From NCBI RefSeq assembly GCF_018812025.1, contig NC_063063.1, positions 2,348,001 through 2,412,000 of the forward strand: 64,000 bases of DNA, in the 5' to 3' direction. Of the stretch, positions 1 to 11,348 are shown piece after piece (the stretch's first letter is position 1; every line of letters starts with the position of its first letter). The stretch comes from Megalobrama amblycephala. Lineage: Eukaryota > Chordata > Actinopteri > Cypriniformes > Xenocyprididae. The position numbers were made by a program, and so were the translations under genes. The notes beneath the pieces are model-generated. The model was given only the letters and a program-made list of their open reading frames with translations. It did not search any database and was not told the origin of the DNA.

Positions 1-1
1 A

Positions 2-1893
2 TCAGCGTATGCTGATGATGTCACCGTGTTTATAAAAAGTCAAGATGATGTGAAGGTTTTAACAAAAATTATTGGAAAATATGAAAAAGCATCCTCAGCC
101 AGAGTGAATTGGGGAAAAAGTGAGGGATATATTATTGGGTAATTGGGAAGAAGTAGGACTCCCAAAACTACCATGTGGTCTACATTGGGGTAGAGAGGGG
201 ATAAAAGCATTGGGTGTGTTTTTGGGAAATGAGCAATTTCAGAGAAGGAACTGGGAGGGATTGCTGGAGAAGGTGTCAGCCCGATTGTCTAAATGGAAGT
301 GGCTATTACCACAATTGTCATACAGAGGGCGAGTCTTGGTCATTAACAACTTGGTGGCTTCAACATTGTGGCATAAAATGACAGTTATGGAGCCTCCAGT
401 TGAGTTGGTTTGTAAAATTCAAAGGATCATCGTAAATTTTTTTTGGAGTGGAGCACACTGGATCCATGCTGCAGCACTTTATTTACCTGTTCACGAAGGA
501 GGTCAAGGGCTGGTGGATGTGAGAAGTCGGTTGATGGCTTACAGGATACAAACAGCACAAAGACTTTTATATCAAAAGGACATAGCTTGGGCCCATACTG
601 CAAGATTTATTTTGAAGAACGCAGGTGGGCTCAGGTTGGATAAACATTTGTTTATAATGGACTTGGGGAAGGTGAGCCTGTCAGAGATCACTCCCTTTTA
701 TAAGTCAATGCTTCAGGCCTGGAAAACAGTTTTTAAAGTGGACCGAAGTAGTGAAGATACAGGACAATGGACTATGGAAGAACCTTTATTTTTTAATCCG
801 ATGATCCAAACAAGGCTTTTGTCGGCAGTAAGTGTATCTTCAGTTTTGAAGCGTCATGGTATTGTGAAAATGAGACATCCTTTTGAATGATGATGGATGG
901 AAGCCGGTTGAAATCCTTAAGGAAATGACAGGATTGAAATCTGAACGTCTTGTTTCTAAACTGATAGAGGAGATCTGGAATGTTTTACCAAGTGTGAACA
1001 GAGCGTATATTGAAAGGAGTTGGTCAATGGACTTAAAAGATACAGAAGAGGAATTTCCAAAAATCAGAGTGTCTCCAGTGGTACTTGAAGAGGGAGTGGA
1101 AGAAAATACGGACTCAATTCTGTCTTTTGACACACCTCAGCTGGACTGTTTTGAATCAATATCAAAGAAAGCAATTTACTATTCTTCAGTAAAAGTGACA
1201 CATCAAGTTTCTCTTAAGAGAATAAAGGTTTCAAAGTGGCCAGGTTTGTTGGGACCAGACTTCCTTGTGAGAGACAGGTGGAGAGCCCTGTATAAGCCTC
1301 CCATAGAGAAGAGGACAGCAGATCTGCAGTGGAGGCTTATTCACGGGGCGATAGCTACAGACAGACATGTGGCGCATCTGAATCCAGCAGTGGGTAGTGA
1401 ATGTAGATTCTGTGGGGAACAAGAAGACTTAGAACATTTATTTTTAAAATATGGAAGACTACAAGAGTTTTTTATTTTTCTTAAGGATTTGTTTAAAGAA
1501 TTTGGTGAAGATTTTTCTGATAGGTTATTTATTGGGGGTGTTAAGTATAGGTATTCAATGAGAAGGATGACATGTTTGTTAAATTATTTGTTGGGAACAG
1601 CAAAGTTGTCAATATGGAAAACGAGAAAGAATAAAGGGGAACAACTTGGGACCACTGATTTGGAAATGATGTTTAGGAAATTAGTTGGTGGAAGACTCAA
1701 AATTGAATTTGCCTATTACAAACTTGTGAATAATGAAATGTTTTTTTGTAATATTTGGTGTTTTAAAGATATATTGTGTGTGGTTTTTGAGGGTCAGTTG
1801 TTCTTGAATATTTAATTGTTTTTATTTTTTATTATATTATTGTGAATATGTATGAGGCATAAATTGTGATAAAAATAAAAGTGTTTTAATCCT
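2..1893 (+). pseudogene. 3' part of a Tx1-group (L1-like) LINE ORF2, frameshifted
   Basis: The window opens inside a reverse transcriptase: bases 8-19 encode the catalytic YADD motif (context SAYADDVTVF). The frame then shifts near 120-140 into a 256-codon frame (120-890). It shifts again near 883-890 into a 310-codon frame that stops at 1815. The second and third parts carry the C-terminal landmarks of the Tx1 group: WKWLLPQLSYRGR, FFWSG, EGGQGLVDVRSR, LQWRLIHGA and a terminal CRFCGEQEDLEHLFL zinc-knuckle-like segment in which one expected cysteine is tyrosine. A short 3' UTR with AATAAA (about 1874) ends directly in a TC microsatellite. The element is a dead 5'-cut copy. Family level is confident; the exact lineage is inferred. 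Confidence 0.85.
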
Positions 1894-1930
1894 CTCTCGC
1901 TCTCTCTCTCGCTCTCTCTCTCTCTGTGTC
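1891..1930. repeat. (TC)n microsatellite at the LINE 3' junction
   Basis: About 40 bases of TCTCTCTC with occasional G follow the LINE tail without a poly(A) run. Tx1-group LINEs include families known for site-specific insertion into microsatellites, so this may be the target rather than a tail. Confidence 0.8.
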
Positions 1931-1960
1931 TATGCCATCTGTCTTTCTGTGTGTCTGCAT

Positions 1961-2218
1961 TTAATGTTGGGGGAGTAAAAGCCTCCTCAACAGGTCACTT
2001 TTCTCAGCAACTCGGTCTATGACAGTGTCAGTGTCAAGGGACATGAGAATGTCTTTCTCTGTGGCCATCAGCATGAATGCCTCCAAGTGTGCCATGGAAT
2101 TTGTGCTCCTTAGGCGATTCTTGATGAATTTCAAGATGGAAAAACTTCTCTCACAAGCTGTGTCACAGGCAGAGTCAGCAGGAATTTGTATGCCAATCCA
2201 ATTATGTGATTTAGGCAT
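1961..2218 (-). pseudogene. hAT transposase C-terminal dimerisation domain fragment
   Basis: An 85-codon minus-strand frame contains CERSFSILKFIKNRLRST followed by LEAFMLMATEKDIL. This is the pattern of the hAT dimerisation region, also found in ZMYM/TTF-type hAT-derived proteins. There is no zinc finger or DDE core nearby, so this is a remnant of the last coding part only. It could in principle be an exon of a domesticated hAT gene; the lack of neighbouring exons argues against that. Confidence 0.7.
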
Positions 2219-2455
2219 CGGTCAGGAGGTTGTACCTTGTGAGGAGTTGATAGCAACAGGTTGTGCAGTTTTTACAGGCCTTGCAGGTGCTATTTTGTAT
2301 TTCTCCCTCCTCCCAAACACCAGAATTATCCTCTGCCATCCTGACCTTGTAGTCTTTAAATACAGATTGTTTATGTCTTGGCCACTGGACTGCAACGCAC
2401 ATTAACTCACTTTGCAAATGCCACCTTCTGATTTTAGACCATTAATTAATTTATA

Positions 2456-2750
2456 CAGTCAAACCTAAATTTATTTAGACACCTTGAACATTTTCATTCA
2501 TTAATACATGCAGTTTATTCACTATAGTTTAAAAAAATGGTAATAAAATATGAGTTAAACTGTGTCAGAAAAAAAAGAAAAAAAAAAATCTTAATTATGT
2601 CAAAACATGGTCAGGTCTTCGGGTATAATATGTCACAGTTTACTTTATTTTGCTATCCTCATTCACATAAATTAACTATAGTGTCCTGCACCAACTAGTA
2701 AAAATATATCAAAAATATAAAAAATGTCTGAATAATTTTTGGTTTGACTG
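2456..2750. mobile_element. Short MITE with TA target duplication
   Basis: Inverted ends CAGTCAAACC...GGTTTGACTG are flanked by TA on both sides. The similarity of the ends continues for about 27 bases with a few mismatches. The inside is AT-rich and noncoding. TA duplications point to the Tc1/mariner superfamily. Confidence 0.7.
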
Positions 2751-2862
2751 TACATCACTAACAAGTGGCAGAAAGAATGGGATGGATAAAATAAAAATAA
2801 TAAACTGTATGAAATAAAGCCCAGTATAAAAAGAAGTATCTTTCATAACTTCAAATCAAGAC

Positions 2863-3117
2863 ATGACCAAGTCGACTTCATTAGGTGCCGACTGGGTCAC
2901 TCAAGACTTTCCTTTGACTGTTAAACATATTCTGTTGGATTGTAATTTTTATGATACTATTAGAAAATGCTTTTATTTAGAAATATGTTTACATGGAATA
3001 TTTCAGAATGTATCACCCCAAAGTATTTTAGATTTTCCATCTTATGTCCAGTTGAAAGGTTTATATAATAATCTAAATTTTACGGATTATGATACTGACC
3101 TTGTGTTTGCCATGTAA
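2863..3117 (+). pseudogene. LINE ORF2 C-terminal fragment
   Basis: An 84-codon frame contains PLTVKHILLDCNFYDTIRK and then short hydrophobic segments. The LTVKHIL-x-C pattern is common at the C-terminus of I/Nimb-like non-LTR retrotransposon polyproteins in fish. No upstream RT is present, so this is a 5'-truncated scrap. The clade assignment is tentative. Confidence 0.55.
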
Positions 3118-3871
3118 ATAGCCCTGATGCTAACATGGTGTAAAAAAATAAACAAACAAACAAACAAACTGGCCTTCAAGGGTTTTCCGTGTCTTCAACA
3201 CATCAGTGTAGATGCACTGTTCTGGCTTTCCAAAGGACACAAAGATCTTCTTCAGTTGTTTCTCCAATAATGGAAAGGCGCTTGTGCCGACTACCCTGGC
3301 TTCCCTGCTCCCACACATTCATCCTTTGGTATGACTAACAAAAGAAGACGGCAACATCATTAATATCACTATGATATGAATACTATGAAGGTGCGAACTA
3401 TGAGGGAGCTAGGGGGAGCCCGGCTCCCCTTAATAAGACATGGGCTCCCATGAAAACATGATTTGTGAAATTTTGGGGGGTCTCAAAAAATATTTACAAT
3501 GTGTTATTTGACATGCAATTTCAGTTTCGTGTAATGTGATCATCGTGGATTATTATGTGTAAAATTGCAAAAATATCATTCATTCATGCATTACGGCGAT
3601 TTAAACCTAATTGACTTCAATAAAGATAACTATACATGCTATTCTTGTCATGAGCATCAAGTTGTGGGGGCACTGGAGTTGTGGTCAATTCTGCGTTAAG
3701 GTAAGGCATGTTATTCACAATTATGTGTTGTGGCTGGGTTGTTATAGGTCTGTGTGACTCTCAATGTTTTAGGCCTAATTGAACGGAGGAATTTTGGTAT
3801 TATTCTGTAGCCTGTTGAGTAACTTTAACCGTTGTTCTTGTAAACTCAGAAACAGCCTGATGCTTTGTTTA
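3118..3871. other. Non-genic stretch
   Basis: No convincing gene. It has a short CAAA-type simple repeat near 3150-3170. A minus-strand frame (about 3170-3318) reads LLEKQLKKIFVSFGKPEQC and could be a scrap of an exon, but I do not recognise it and splice signals are not clear. Confidence 0.4.
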
Positions 3872-3873
3872 TA

Positions 3874-5411
3874 CAGGGAGTGCAGAATTATTAGGCAAGT
3901 TGATTTTCTGATCATATTTTTTTCCCAAGCACATTTTACCAATTCCAATCCACATCAATCTTAATAACTACTATTAATATTGTTTTTAATCATTTATAAG
4001 TGATATATAATTGTTCATGAAGGCTGGAAATGAAAAATGCCTTATATTCAGGTGTGCAGAATTATTAGGCAAGTTTTCTTTTACAGGCAAAATGAGCCAA
4101 AAAAGAGATTTAACTCAGACTGAAAAGTCAAAAATTATTAAATACTCATGAGAAGGACGCAATACTAATGCAATACTAGAAATTGCAAAGTTAAAGCATG
4201 ACCAAGGGACAGCAAAATGCTCATTGGGTCAGCGGGTCAGACAAAAACAGGTGGAAAAGAAAAGACACATGTTAACTGCAAAATAATTAAGAATTAAGGT
4301 GAAGAATTAAGTGTGAAACCATCAGGAACCCTTTAGTCTCCAGCGCCACCATTTTCCAGAGCTGCAACCTACCTGGAGTCTCCAGAAGTGTGAGGTGTCA
4401 GGATCTCAGAGACTTAGGCTAGCTAAAGAATCCTAAAAAATGACCTGCTCTTAATAAAAATCACAAGCTGAAGTGTTATAAAATACATGAAGACTGGGTT
4501 TTTATAGGCCTTATAAACAGACAGCTTGAGAGTGACTCCTGAAGGACCAGCACCACATCCTCTTTTACCACTGTTTGAAGAATTTATCTTCCAGAATCTG
4601 GCAGTAAGGTGTTTGAGTTCACTTTTAGTCCATCTCTTATCCTGAAATGTCTGTCTTGCAGAGATGGACTAAAAATGATCTTCCAAAACTTACTGCCAGA
4701 TTCTGGAAGATAAATTCTTCAAACAGTGGTACAAGAGGATGTGGTGCTGGTCCTTCAGGAGTCACTCTCAAGCTGTCTGTTTATAAGGCCTATAAAAACC
4801 CAGTCTTCATGTATTTTATAACACTTCAGCTTGTGATTCTTATCACGTGCGGGTCATTTTTTAGGATTCTTTAGCTAACCTAAGTCTCTGAGATCCTGAG
4901 ACCTTGCACTTCTGGAGACTCCAGGTAGGTTGCAGTTCTGGAAAATGGTGGCGCTGGAGACTAAAGGGTTCCTGATGGTTTCACACTTAATTCTTAATTA
5001 TTTTGCAGTTAACATGTGTCTTTTCTTTTCCACCTGTTTTTGTCTGACCCCGCTGACCCAATGAGCATTTTGCTGTCCCTTGGTCATGCTTTAACTTTGC
5101 AATTTCTAGTATTGCATTAGTATTGCGTCCTTCTCATGAGTATTTAATAATTTTTGACTTTTCAGTCTGAGTTAAATCTCTTTTTTGGCTCATTTTGCCT
5201 GTAAAAGAAAACTTGCCTAATAATTCTGCACACCTGAATATAAGGCATTTTTCATTTCCAGCCTTCATGAACAATTATATATCACTTATAAATGATTAAA
5301 AACAATATTAATAGTAGTTATTAAGATTGATGTGGATTGGAATTGGTAAAATGTGCTTGGGAAAAAAATATGATCAGAAAATCAACTTGCCTAATAATTC
5401 TGCACTCCCTG
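3874..5411. mobile_element. Palindromic Tc1/mariner-type foldback element
   Basis: Two arms of about 760 bases (3874-4637 and 4660-5411) are near-perfect reverse complements around a roughly 22-base spacer. The ends are CAGGGAGTGC/GCACTCCCTG, flanked by TA (3872-3873 and 5412-5413). Each arm repeats its terminal motif internally (GTGCAGAATTATTAGGCAAG at about 3881 and 4055), an IR/DR layout like that of some Tc1 elements. Each arm also carries the start of a transposase-like frame (MSQKRDLTQTEKSKIIKYS, then stop) beginning near 4092 or its mirror. So two 5' halves of one element were joined head to head and the catalytic half was lost. Confidence 0.85.
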
Positions 5412-5413
5412 TA

Positions 5414-6194
5414 GACTATTTGTGGGTGGCTGTTTGTTGTTTCACCTATCAATTCGTGACAGTAAAGTATAATGGGGTAAATCCTGTTTAGTGATTTATC
5501 CTATATAGTGCATGCATAAAGCAGGTAGTGCATACACTTGTAGCTGTTATGTATTTTTGTAGCTGTTAAGTCATTGTAAGTCTTTTGAGGCACGCGCAAG
5601 CACACGTTAAACAGAAAAGATTTGTCAATTTGAGATGAACTTGTACACTCAATGCCAAGAAGGGTCAGAGCACATACAGTTGTAAGAAAAATGTGAACCA
5701 CTTGCAGAATCTGTGAAAATGTGCAAAATTTTAACAAAATAAGAGAGATCATACAAAATGCATGTTATTTTTTGTTTAGTACTGTCCTGAGTAAGATATT
5801 TTACATAAAAGATGTTTACATGTAGTCCACAAGAAAAAACAAAAAAGCTGAATTTATTCAAATGCCCCCATTCAAAAGTATGTGAACCATTGGTTCTCAA
5901 TACTGTGTGTGGTTACCTGATGATCCACGACTGTTTTTATGTTTTGTGATGGTTGTTTATGAGTCTCTTGTTTGTCCTGAGCAGTTAAACTGAGCTCTGT
6001 TCTTCAGAAAAATCCTTCAGGTCCTGCAGATTCTTCAGTTTTCAAGCATCTTTTGCATATTTGAACCCTTTCCAGCAGTGACTGTATGATTTTCAGATCA
6101 ATTTTATTACACTGAGGACAACTGAGGGACTCAAACACAACTATTAAAAAAGGTTCAAACATTCACTGATGCTCCAGAAGGAAACACGATGCAT
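5414..6194. other. Repeat-derived noncoding DNA
   Basis: No gene seen. Parts (for example 5690-5900) resemble, in degenerate form, the neighbouring 6195-6389 MITE: shared TTTAGTACTG and GAAAAAA-type blocks and GTGAACC-type ends. The stretch is probably an older related element. Confidence 0.35.
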
Positions 6195-6389
6195 TAAGAG
6201 TCGGGGGGTGAAAACTTTTGAACAAGATGAAGATGTCCAATTTTTTCTTATTTTATTGAAATATCATTGCTTTTCATTTAGTACTGCCCATTGGAACCAA
6301 CAGAAGATACTTGCATGTTTCCCGGAAGAAAAAATAAGTACAATTTACCTCGATATTCAAATTCAAAAGTTTTCACCCCCCGACTCTTA
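6195..6389. mobile_element. MITE with 28-base perfect terminal inverted repeats
   Basis: The left end TAAGAGTCGGGGGGTGAAAA and its continuation match the reverse complement of the right end exactly over about 28 bases. Total length is 195 bases with a noncoding interior. The superfamily is uncertain. Confidence 0.75.
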
Positions 6390-6674
6390 CAACTGTATAT
6401 ACATATACATACTAGAATATTACATGTTTGTTGAATTCAACAAAGGGTGTTTTAGTTTTTGCAATCCTTCTTTTAAGTAAAATTGGATCAATTTACTTAT
6501 TTCACAGATATTGATGACATTTTTCCTCAGGTTTTATTAGGCATACATTTAATAAATTTAAATTTTGTCATCTTTCCATGGATTGCAACAGAGATAATTA
6601 CTATCTTATAATGATAATTAATATCTATAAATTCAGACAGAGTATACTCATTTTGTAACGTGTATGCTCTGTTT

Positions 6675-7676
6675 CAGTGGTTCCCAAACTGGGGTACGCG
6701 TACCCCTGGGGGTACGTGAGGTGACAACAGGGGTACGCGACCAAATGCTGAGTAGTTCATTTAATTCTATCTTAAAATAATATTAAAACCGAGCCAAAAT
6801 GTCGCAAATCCAGTACATTTAATCAAATTACCTCATCATTTGGAATAAAAAATGACTGTATCCACACAAGCAGCATGCATATGATAGATTGCGTGCAGAA
6901 TCTGCTGCCTTAAATCGCGCTTACTGTCGTTCTCGACAATGCACCTTTGTAACAGTAGGGATTTAGCACTTTACTCGCATGAAGAACAAATAAAGACACA
7001 GATAATGGATTAATTTCGATTTAAGACTCAAACTTTCTCCGATACAAAAACATACCTTGTGTGAGTTCTTGTATTTAATGATGATAATAAGCAAGAACGC
7101 AATTGTTCCCAAATATCCACATGAATGCAAACGTGACATTATTATACAACAGGTAAAAAAAAACGTACATTTTAAACACAGTACTGTCTGTATTTACTAT
7201 TTTGCAATGAAATAATAGTTCTAACGAAACCACAGCAGAACTACAACACACGTCTCTGTTTCGCGAACAATTCTGCGGCTTTGAACGAATCATAAGAGTC
7301 AATGATTCAATGATTCATTCACAGCCACTTGCTTCGTTACTGAATGAATGACTCGATGACTCACTCATAAAAACAGTGACTTGCTGCCACCTACTGGCGG
7401 TTTTAGTTTAATATTTAAAAGTTTTACTTAGTTTTACCATCATTGCATATTTCTCTATTGAACATTTTTATATATTATTTTTTTATTTTATAACATTATT
7501 TATTTTATAAAGTTATTCATAAAGGTAAAAATATGCACTGGAAAATCAATTTAGGGGCAAATATTGTCCCTTAATGGTAAAGGTGTAACTGCAGTCGAAG
7601 TGGAAGAGAGGGGGTACGCAGAAGGATGGTAATCCCTTCAGGGGGTACTCCAAGCAAAAAAGTTTGGGAACCACTG
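6675..7676. mobile_element. Non-autonomous hAT-type element with 8-bp target duplication
   Basis: The terminal inverted repeats start CAGTGGTTCCCAAACT and end GTTTGGGAACCACTG. An exact 8-base direct repeat CTCTGTTT flanks the element (6667-6674 and 7677-7684). The inner ends share GGGGTAC-type motifs. The length is 1002 bases with no transposase frame. Eight-base duplications and CAG...CTG ends are hallmarks of hAT. Confidence 0.88.
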
Positions 7677-7689
7677 CTCTGTTTGATTT

Positions 7690-7975
7690 CATTTTCCTTG
7701 CTTGTGTTTAGGTTCTGTTTTCCTTGTGCCTGTCATCTGACCTAGTTTCCCAGTGTGTCTGATTATTGATAACGTTTACCTGTTCTGTTAATTATCTCAT
7801 TAGTTCTCCTTGTTATTTAAGCCCAGTGTTCACTGTGTTCATTGTTCGGTGTCGTCTATGTGTAAATGCGGTTGTTCTCCTGAGTTCCCTGTTGGATTTA
7901 TTTTTAAAGACTGTTCTTTTCCTTAATCTCCTGCGTCATTCGATTTGTGCAACCATATCGTGACACTTTTGCAGA
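7690..7975 (+). repeat. LTR-like or retroelement-end sequence
   Basis: A pyrimidine-rich stretch contains TTATTTAAGCCC (TATA-like, about 7812) followed by GTTCACTGTGTTCATTGTTC and ends CGTGACA. This resembles a solo LTR promoter region, but the 5' boundary and a target duplication are not visible. The call rests on texture alone. Confidence 0.3.
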
Positions 7976-8800
7976 GTACTGTAACCACAATTTGAAAGGC
8001 AAAAATGTTATAAAAGAATACAGGAAGTCATTAAAAGGACAGCCATAACTTTCTGTTGTTCAGTCACGCACTGTAAACAAAATGCACTGTTTGCATATTG
8101 GGGCAAAAACCTAGGAGTAAGAGAAAGAACCCGAGTTAGTACTCAAGGGTGCAGACCTTAACAAAAACAGCCAAAAACAGCGTCTGAAAAAAGAGCTCAG
8201 GAGAAGAAAGAGGCCTAAATATCAATATAGAGGCCTTCAATTCTGACCAGTGACTTGATAAAATCAAGGAGCTTAAAAATGGCAGGAGAGGAGGGTTACA
8301 ACTAAGCTCTGAAGAGTGGAGGCTTCAACATATCGTATTCAACTCTCAGAATGGAGAGGAGGCCAACAACACTCAGGACATCCAAAGGGAGGTTCAGAGA
8401 AGCAGAACCTAGGCAAACTAGGTGTCTATTTTATGCCACACACCAAAGGAAACTGAGGCTCTGCATATCGCATCTAGTCTATTATTAAGAGGAGCACAGT
8501 TCAACCTAGGCGGATGCCACATACGCATACTATTACGCATACTATTACGCATACTATTTACTATCTGATTATTTGTAAGTGTGAACTCGTGAAATAGCAC
8601 ATGGCAAATGATAGTGATCGTATACTCTGCAAACACTTTTAAATGAGAAAGAATGTGAACAAGTTAGTTGAAAAAGATTATTAGAAACTTATTATAAACA
8701 GAATGATTACTGAATACTAAATGATAGTACTCTTTCACACTTTCCCATATACTGATGATATAATTAGTGAAAAGATGTTTTTCATTTTTTTTTGAGTGTA
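7976..8800. other. Non-genic stretch with a small 13-mer tandem repeat
   Basis: No gene seen. Near 8522-8560 the unit ACGCATACTATT(A) occurs three times in tandem. Otherwise the sequence is mixed and unremarkable. Confidence 0.5.
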
Positions 8801-9780
8801 GGGGAAAGTGGGGTGAGTTGTGCCAGTTTTTACTCAAAGTGACTTTAAAGTGAGGCCATGGCAGTAATGCCTTCAACTTAAGAATGTACATATATTTCAG
8901 GATGTGGTGCATGCCTGAGAACAATCACTTTGGATCTGAAATAAATTGTTTCAGAAATATAGCTTTTGGAAAAAAAGTGGTCTCGTGGCACAACTTGCCC
9001 CTGGTGCGGGGTAAGTTGTGCCTTTAGGGAGAATACGTAGGGGTAATTTGTGCCAGTCATTTCTGAAGTAAAACAGAACATTTTAATGTTATGAACTGTA
9101 ATGCTATATGAAATCAAGACAAATTCAATACAAAATTACTCATTTAAGGTTTATTTAGATATTGTCACCATATTAAACTGTTGGAAATAGGCTAAGTCAT
9201 ATTTTGTAGTTTTTGGGAAAACACAAAAAACTTAAATACACAATATATGATATTTGTGAATCATTTCAGGCAAAAAGGCTTTGGCAATAGATGCCTGTTG
9301 ACATACATAGAACGCTGTCTGTCAATTATAAGAATAACATAAGAATACGCCATGTTACAAATTATTATGCAAGTGACATATTAGTAAGACTTCAGTAGAA
9401 TAAACATTCAGATTTTAGTTTTTCCTGAGAAAATGTTTGTTTGTTTTTTTATCCATGTCTTATAACTGGTACACTGTAAAAAAGAAAAAGTTAGTTCAAC
9501 TCAAATTTTCAAGGCAACCGACTGCACAGAATTTTTGAGTTGAAGATATCAACTTATTTTTTTAAGTTTTGAAGAACTACAATTATTAAGTTCCGTCAGC
9601 TACGTTTTTCAAGTTCTGACAACTAAGTTTTTTAAATTCAAGTTACTGGAACTTTCAAGTCTGTAAAAGCTTACTATTTTGAGTTCAGATTACCATCCCT
9701 GTAATAACTTACTATTTTGAGTTTAAATTTTGATTGGTGGCTCCCATCATACACTGCAACAATGAAGCACTTTTTTTGAT

Positions 9781-9840
9781 TGTCACCATTGTTTTTCAAA
9801 ATTAAATTTTTGTCACCATTGTTTTTCAAAATTAAATCAA
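9781..9840. repeat. Two tandem 30-base units
   Basis: The unit TGTCACCATTGTTTTTCAAA plus ATTAAAT-type sequence occurs twice in exact register, differing only in the last three bases. Confidence 0.85.
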
Positions 9841-9917
9841 AATTATTTGCCAGGTCTATGGAAACCCTACTTAGAGGTTGTTCCACATTATTAAGCAAGT
9901 CACAGTTTTCATGCAAA

Positions 9918-10205
9918 ATGGGGAGGAAGAAAGATCTTTCTGAAGATGAAAATACCTGTTTGCTGCTAAACACTGGCTTTTTTTATAGCTGCCCTTTTAA
10001 TACAATTAATTTTTTTTGACAGAAACTTTCATTAATAAGCCTTTATCTGACCGAGTTCTGCTGTGCTCTAAATCACTCACAAATCTTATGATAATTCGAT
10101 AATCTCCATTCAGTTTTCACACAATATTAGTTGTTTTCATGCCTTTTGCACAACATTTGACCATTTCATGCTTTTCATCTTCAGAAAGTGCGTTTTATAA
10201 GTGCG
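9918..10205. pseudogene. Mariner/Tc1 transposase N-terminal fragments, opposed
   Basis: On the plus strand from 9918 the frame MGRKKDLSEDEN resembles the start of a Tc1/mariner transposase. On the minus strand from about 10205 to 10030 a second copy reads FSEDEKHEMVKCCAKGMKT and continues into RFVSDLEHSRTRSDKG, the helix-turn-helix region, with at least one stop. The two face each other, so this is another head-to-head remnant. No catalytic domain is present. Confidence 0.6.
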
Positions 10206-10744
10206 TGGCATGATGGCTTTTGGTCTAAAATCAAGAATGTCACATAGTTTAACTGCTTAAATGTAAGAGTACAATGTACAATTACAAATTAATAATATGT
10301 TGAAAATAATCATACGTGGGGATGAATTGTGCCACTGGCACAACTTAACCCAGGCCCTCTGGCACAAATCACCCCGGACCCACAAGTTTGAAAAACTAGC
10401 ATGATCCAGCAGTTAAGAGCTAACATCATGCTAACTGTATAGACTCATTGTGTAGCCTGCTAAAGCACTAAAACATGTGTGAAATGTTTTCAAACTTATC
10501 AATAATTGTTCAGACACTACAATCAAAAAACCTTGATCATAGAAATTTTACTTTGAAAGGGAAAAAACATTTTTTTAGCTAAAATGTGTTTTCCTCTCAT
10601 GCCATGTGTCTCTCTTCTTTGGAGGATGAGTAAAATGGATGGCTTTTCAAAATTATGTGGTCACATGACCAATTTCTTCTATGGTTTTCCAGAAACAATG
10701 GGTGGAACTACTTCCCCCCTGGCACAAATCACCCCACTCTCCCC

Positions 10745-11100
10745 TATGTGTTTTTTGTCTGAACCTTTTTCTAGCCATTTTTAGAAATTGGATGCAGGAA
10801 AAATTCATCATATCAGCAGTTGTTTTTCTTTCTTATGGCTTCATTGGCTTGATGTAACACAGTTGCAAATTTATGTAAATATAATACAAATATCCAGAAA
10901 ATAGGTAAAGTCAAAATGCAGAAATAGCCCGGTATACAAAGTTGAAAGTTATCTTTTTCCACATATGAAAATAACCCTATTACTGACTGAACAATAAACA
11001 TCTATCTTCGTTGTGTATTCTTCAACTACAAACCTTGGCATTTACATCCTTTTTTTTATGTTGCAGGATCCAGTGAGCATGGTTGTAACTTTTCAGAAAA
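10745..11100. repeat. Dispersed repeat, first copy
   Basis: About 340 bases (TTAGAAATTGGATGCAGG through GTTGCAGGATCCAGTG) recur in the same orientation at about 14262-14572 with moderate divergence. No coding capacity is conserved between the copies. This is a segmental or transposon-borne duplication. Confidence 0.65.
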
Positions 11101-11348
11101 TGTGTTTAGGGTCCAACTACTGATAACATAATATTACTGTCATGGATGGCTGAAGATGAAGGAGAGATGATGAGACAGCGGATATGAAATGCAGTATGAA
11201 ATTTAATTAAACAAAAACAAGGTTCACCCTCACACCTGGACGCCATGGTGCAGATGTGTTCCCGGGAGTTCTAGCAAGGGTTAGCCGAGCAGAGTTCACC
11301 TCCTTCTAGTGGCTCCGCTCTGGCTGGCCCAAGTTTGGTTGGCGGACC
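11101..11348. other. Non-genic stretch
   Basis: Nothing recognised apart from possible 5' context of the DIRS fragment that follows. Confidence 0.4.

Larger units (their letters stand above)
8801..10744. mobile_element. 1.9-kb DNA transposon with GGGGAAAGTGGGGTGA ends
   Basis: The left end (GGGGAAAGTGGGGTGAGTTG) and the right end match as 26-base inverted repeats with two mismatches, flanked by TA. Inside, the phrase GGGGTAAGTTGTGCC and its complement recur (about 9000-9055 and 10318-10380), suggesting internal copies of the termini or nested insertions. Other repeats, including a mariner fragment, sit inside. No intact transposase belongs to these ends. Confidence 0.75.

Noticed and set aside
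3130..3318. Minus-strand frame as a host exon
   Set aside because: Some protein-like character but no clear splice sites or recognisable family.
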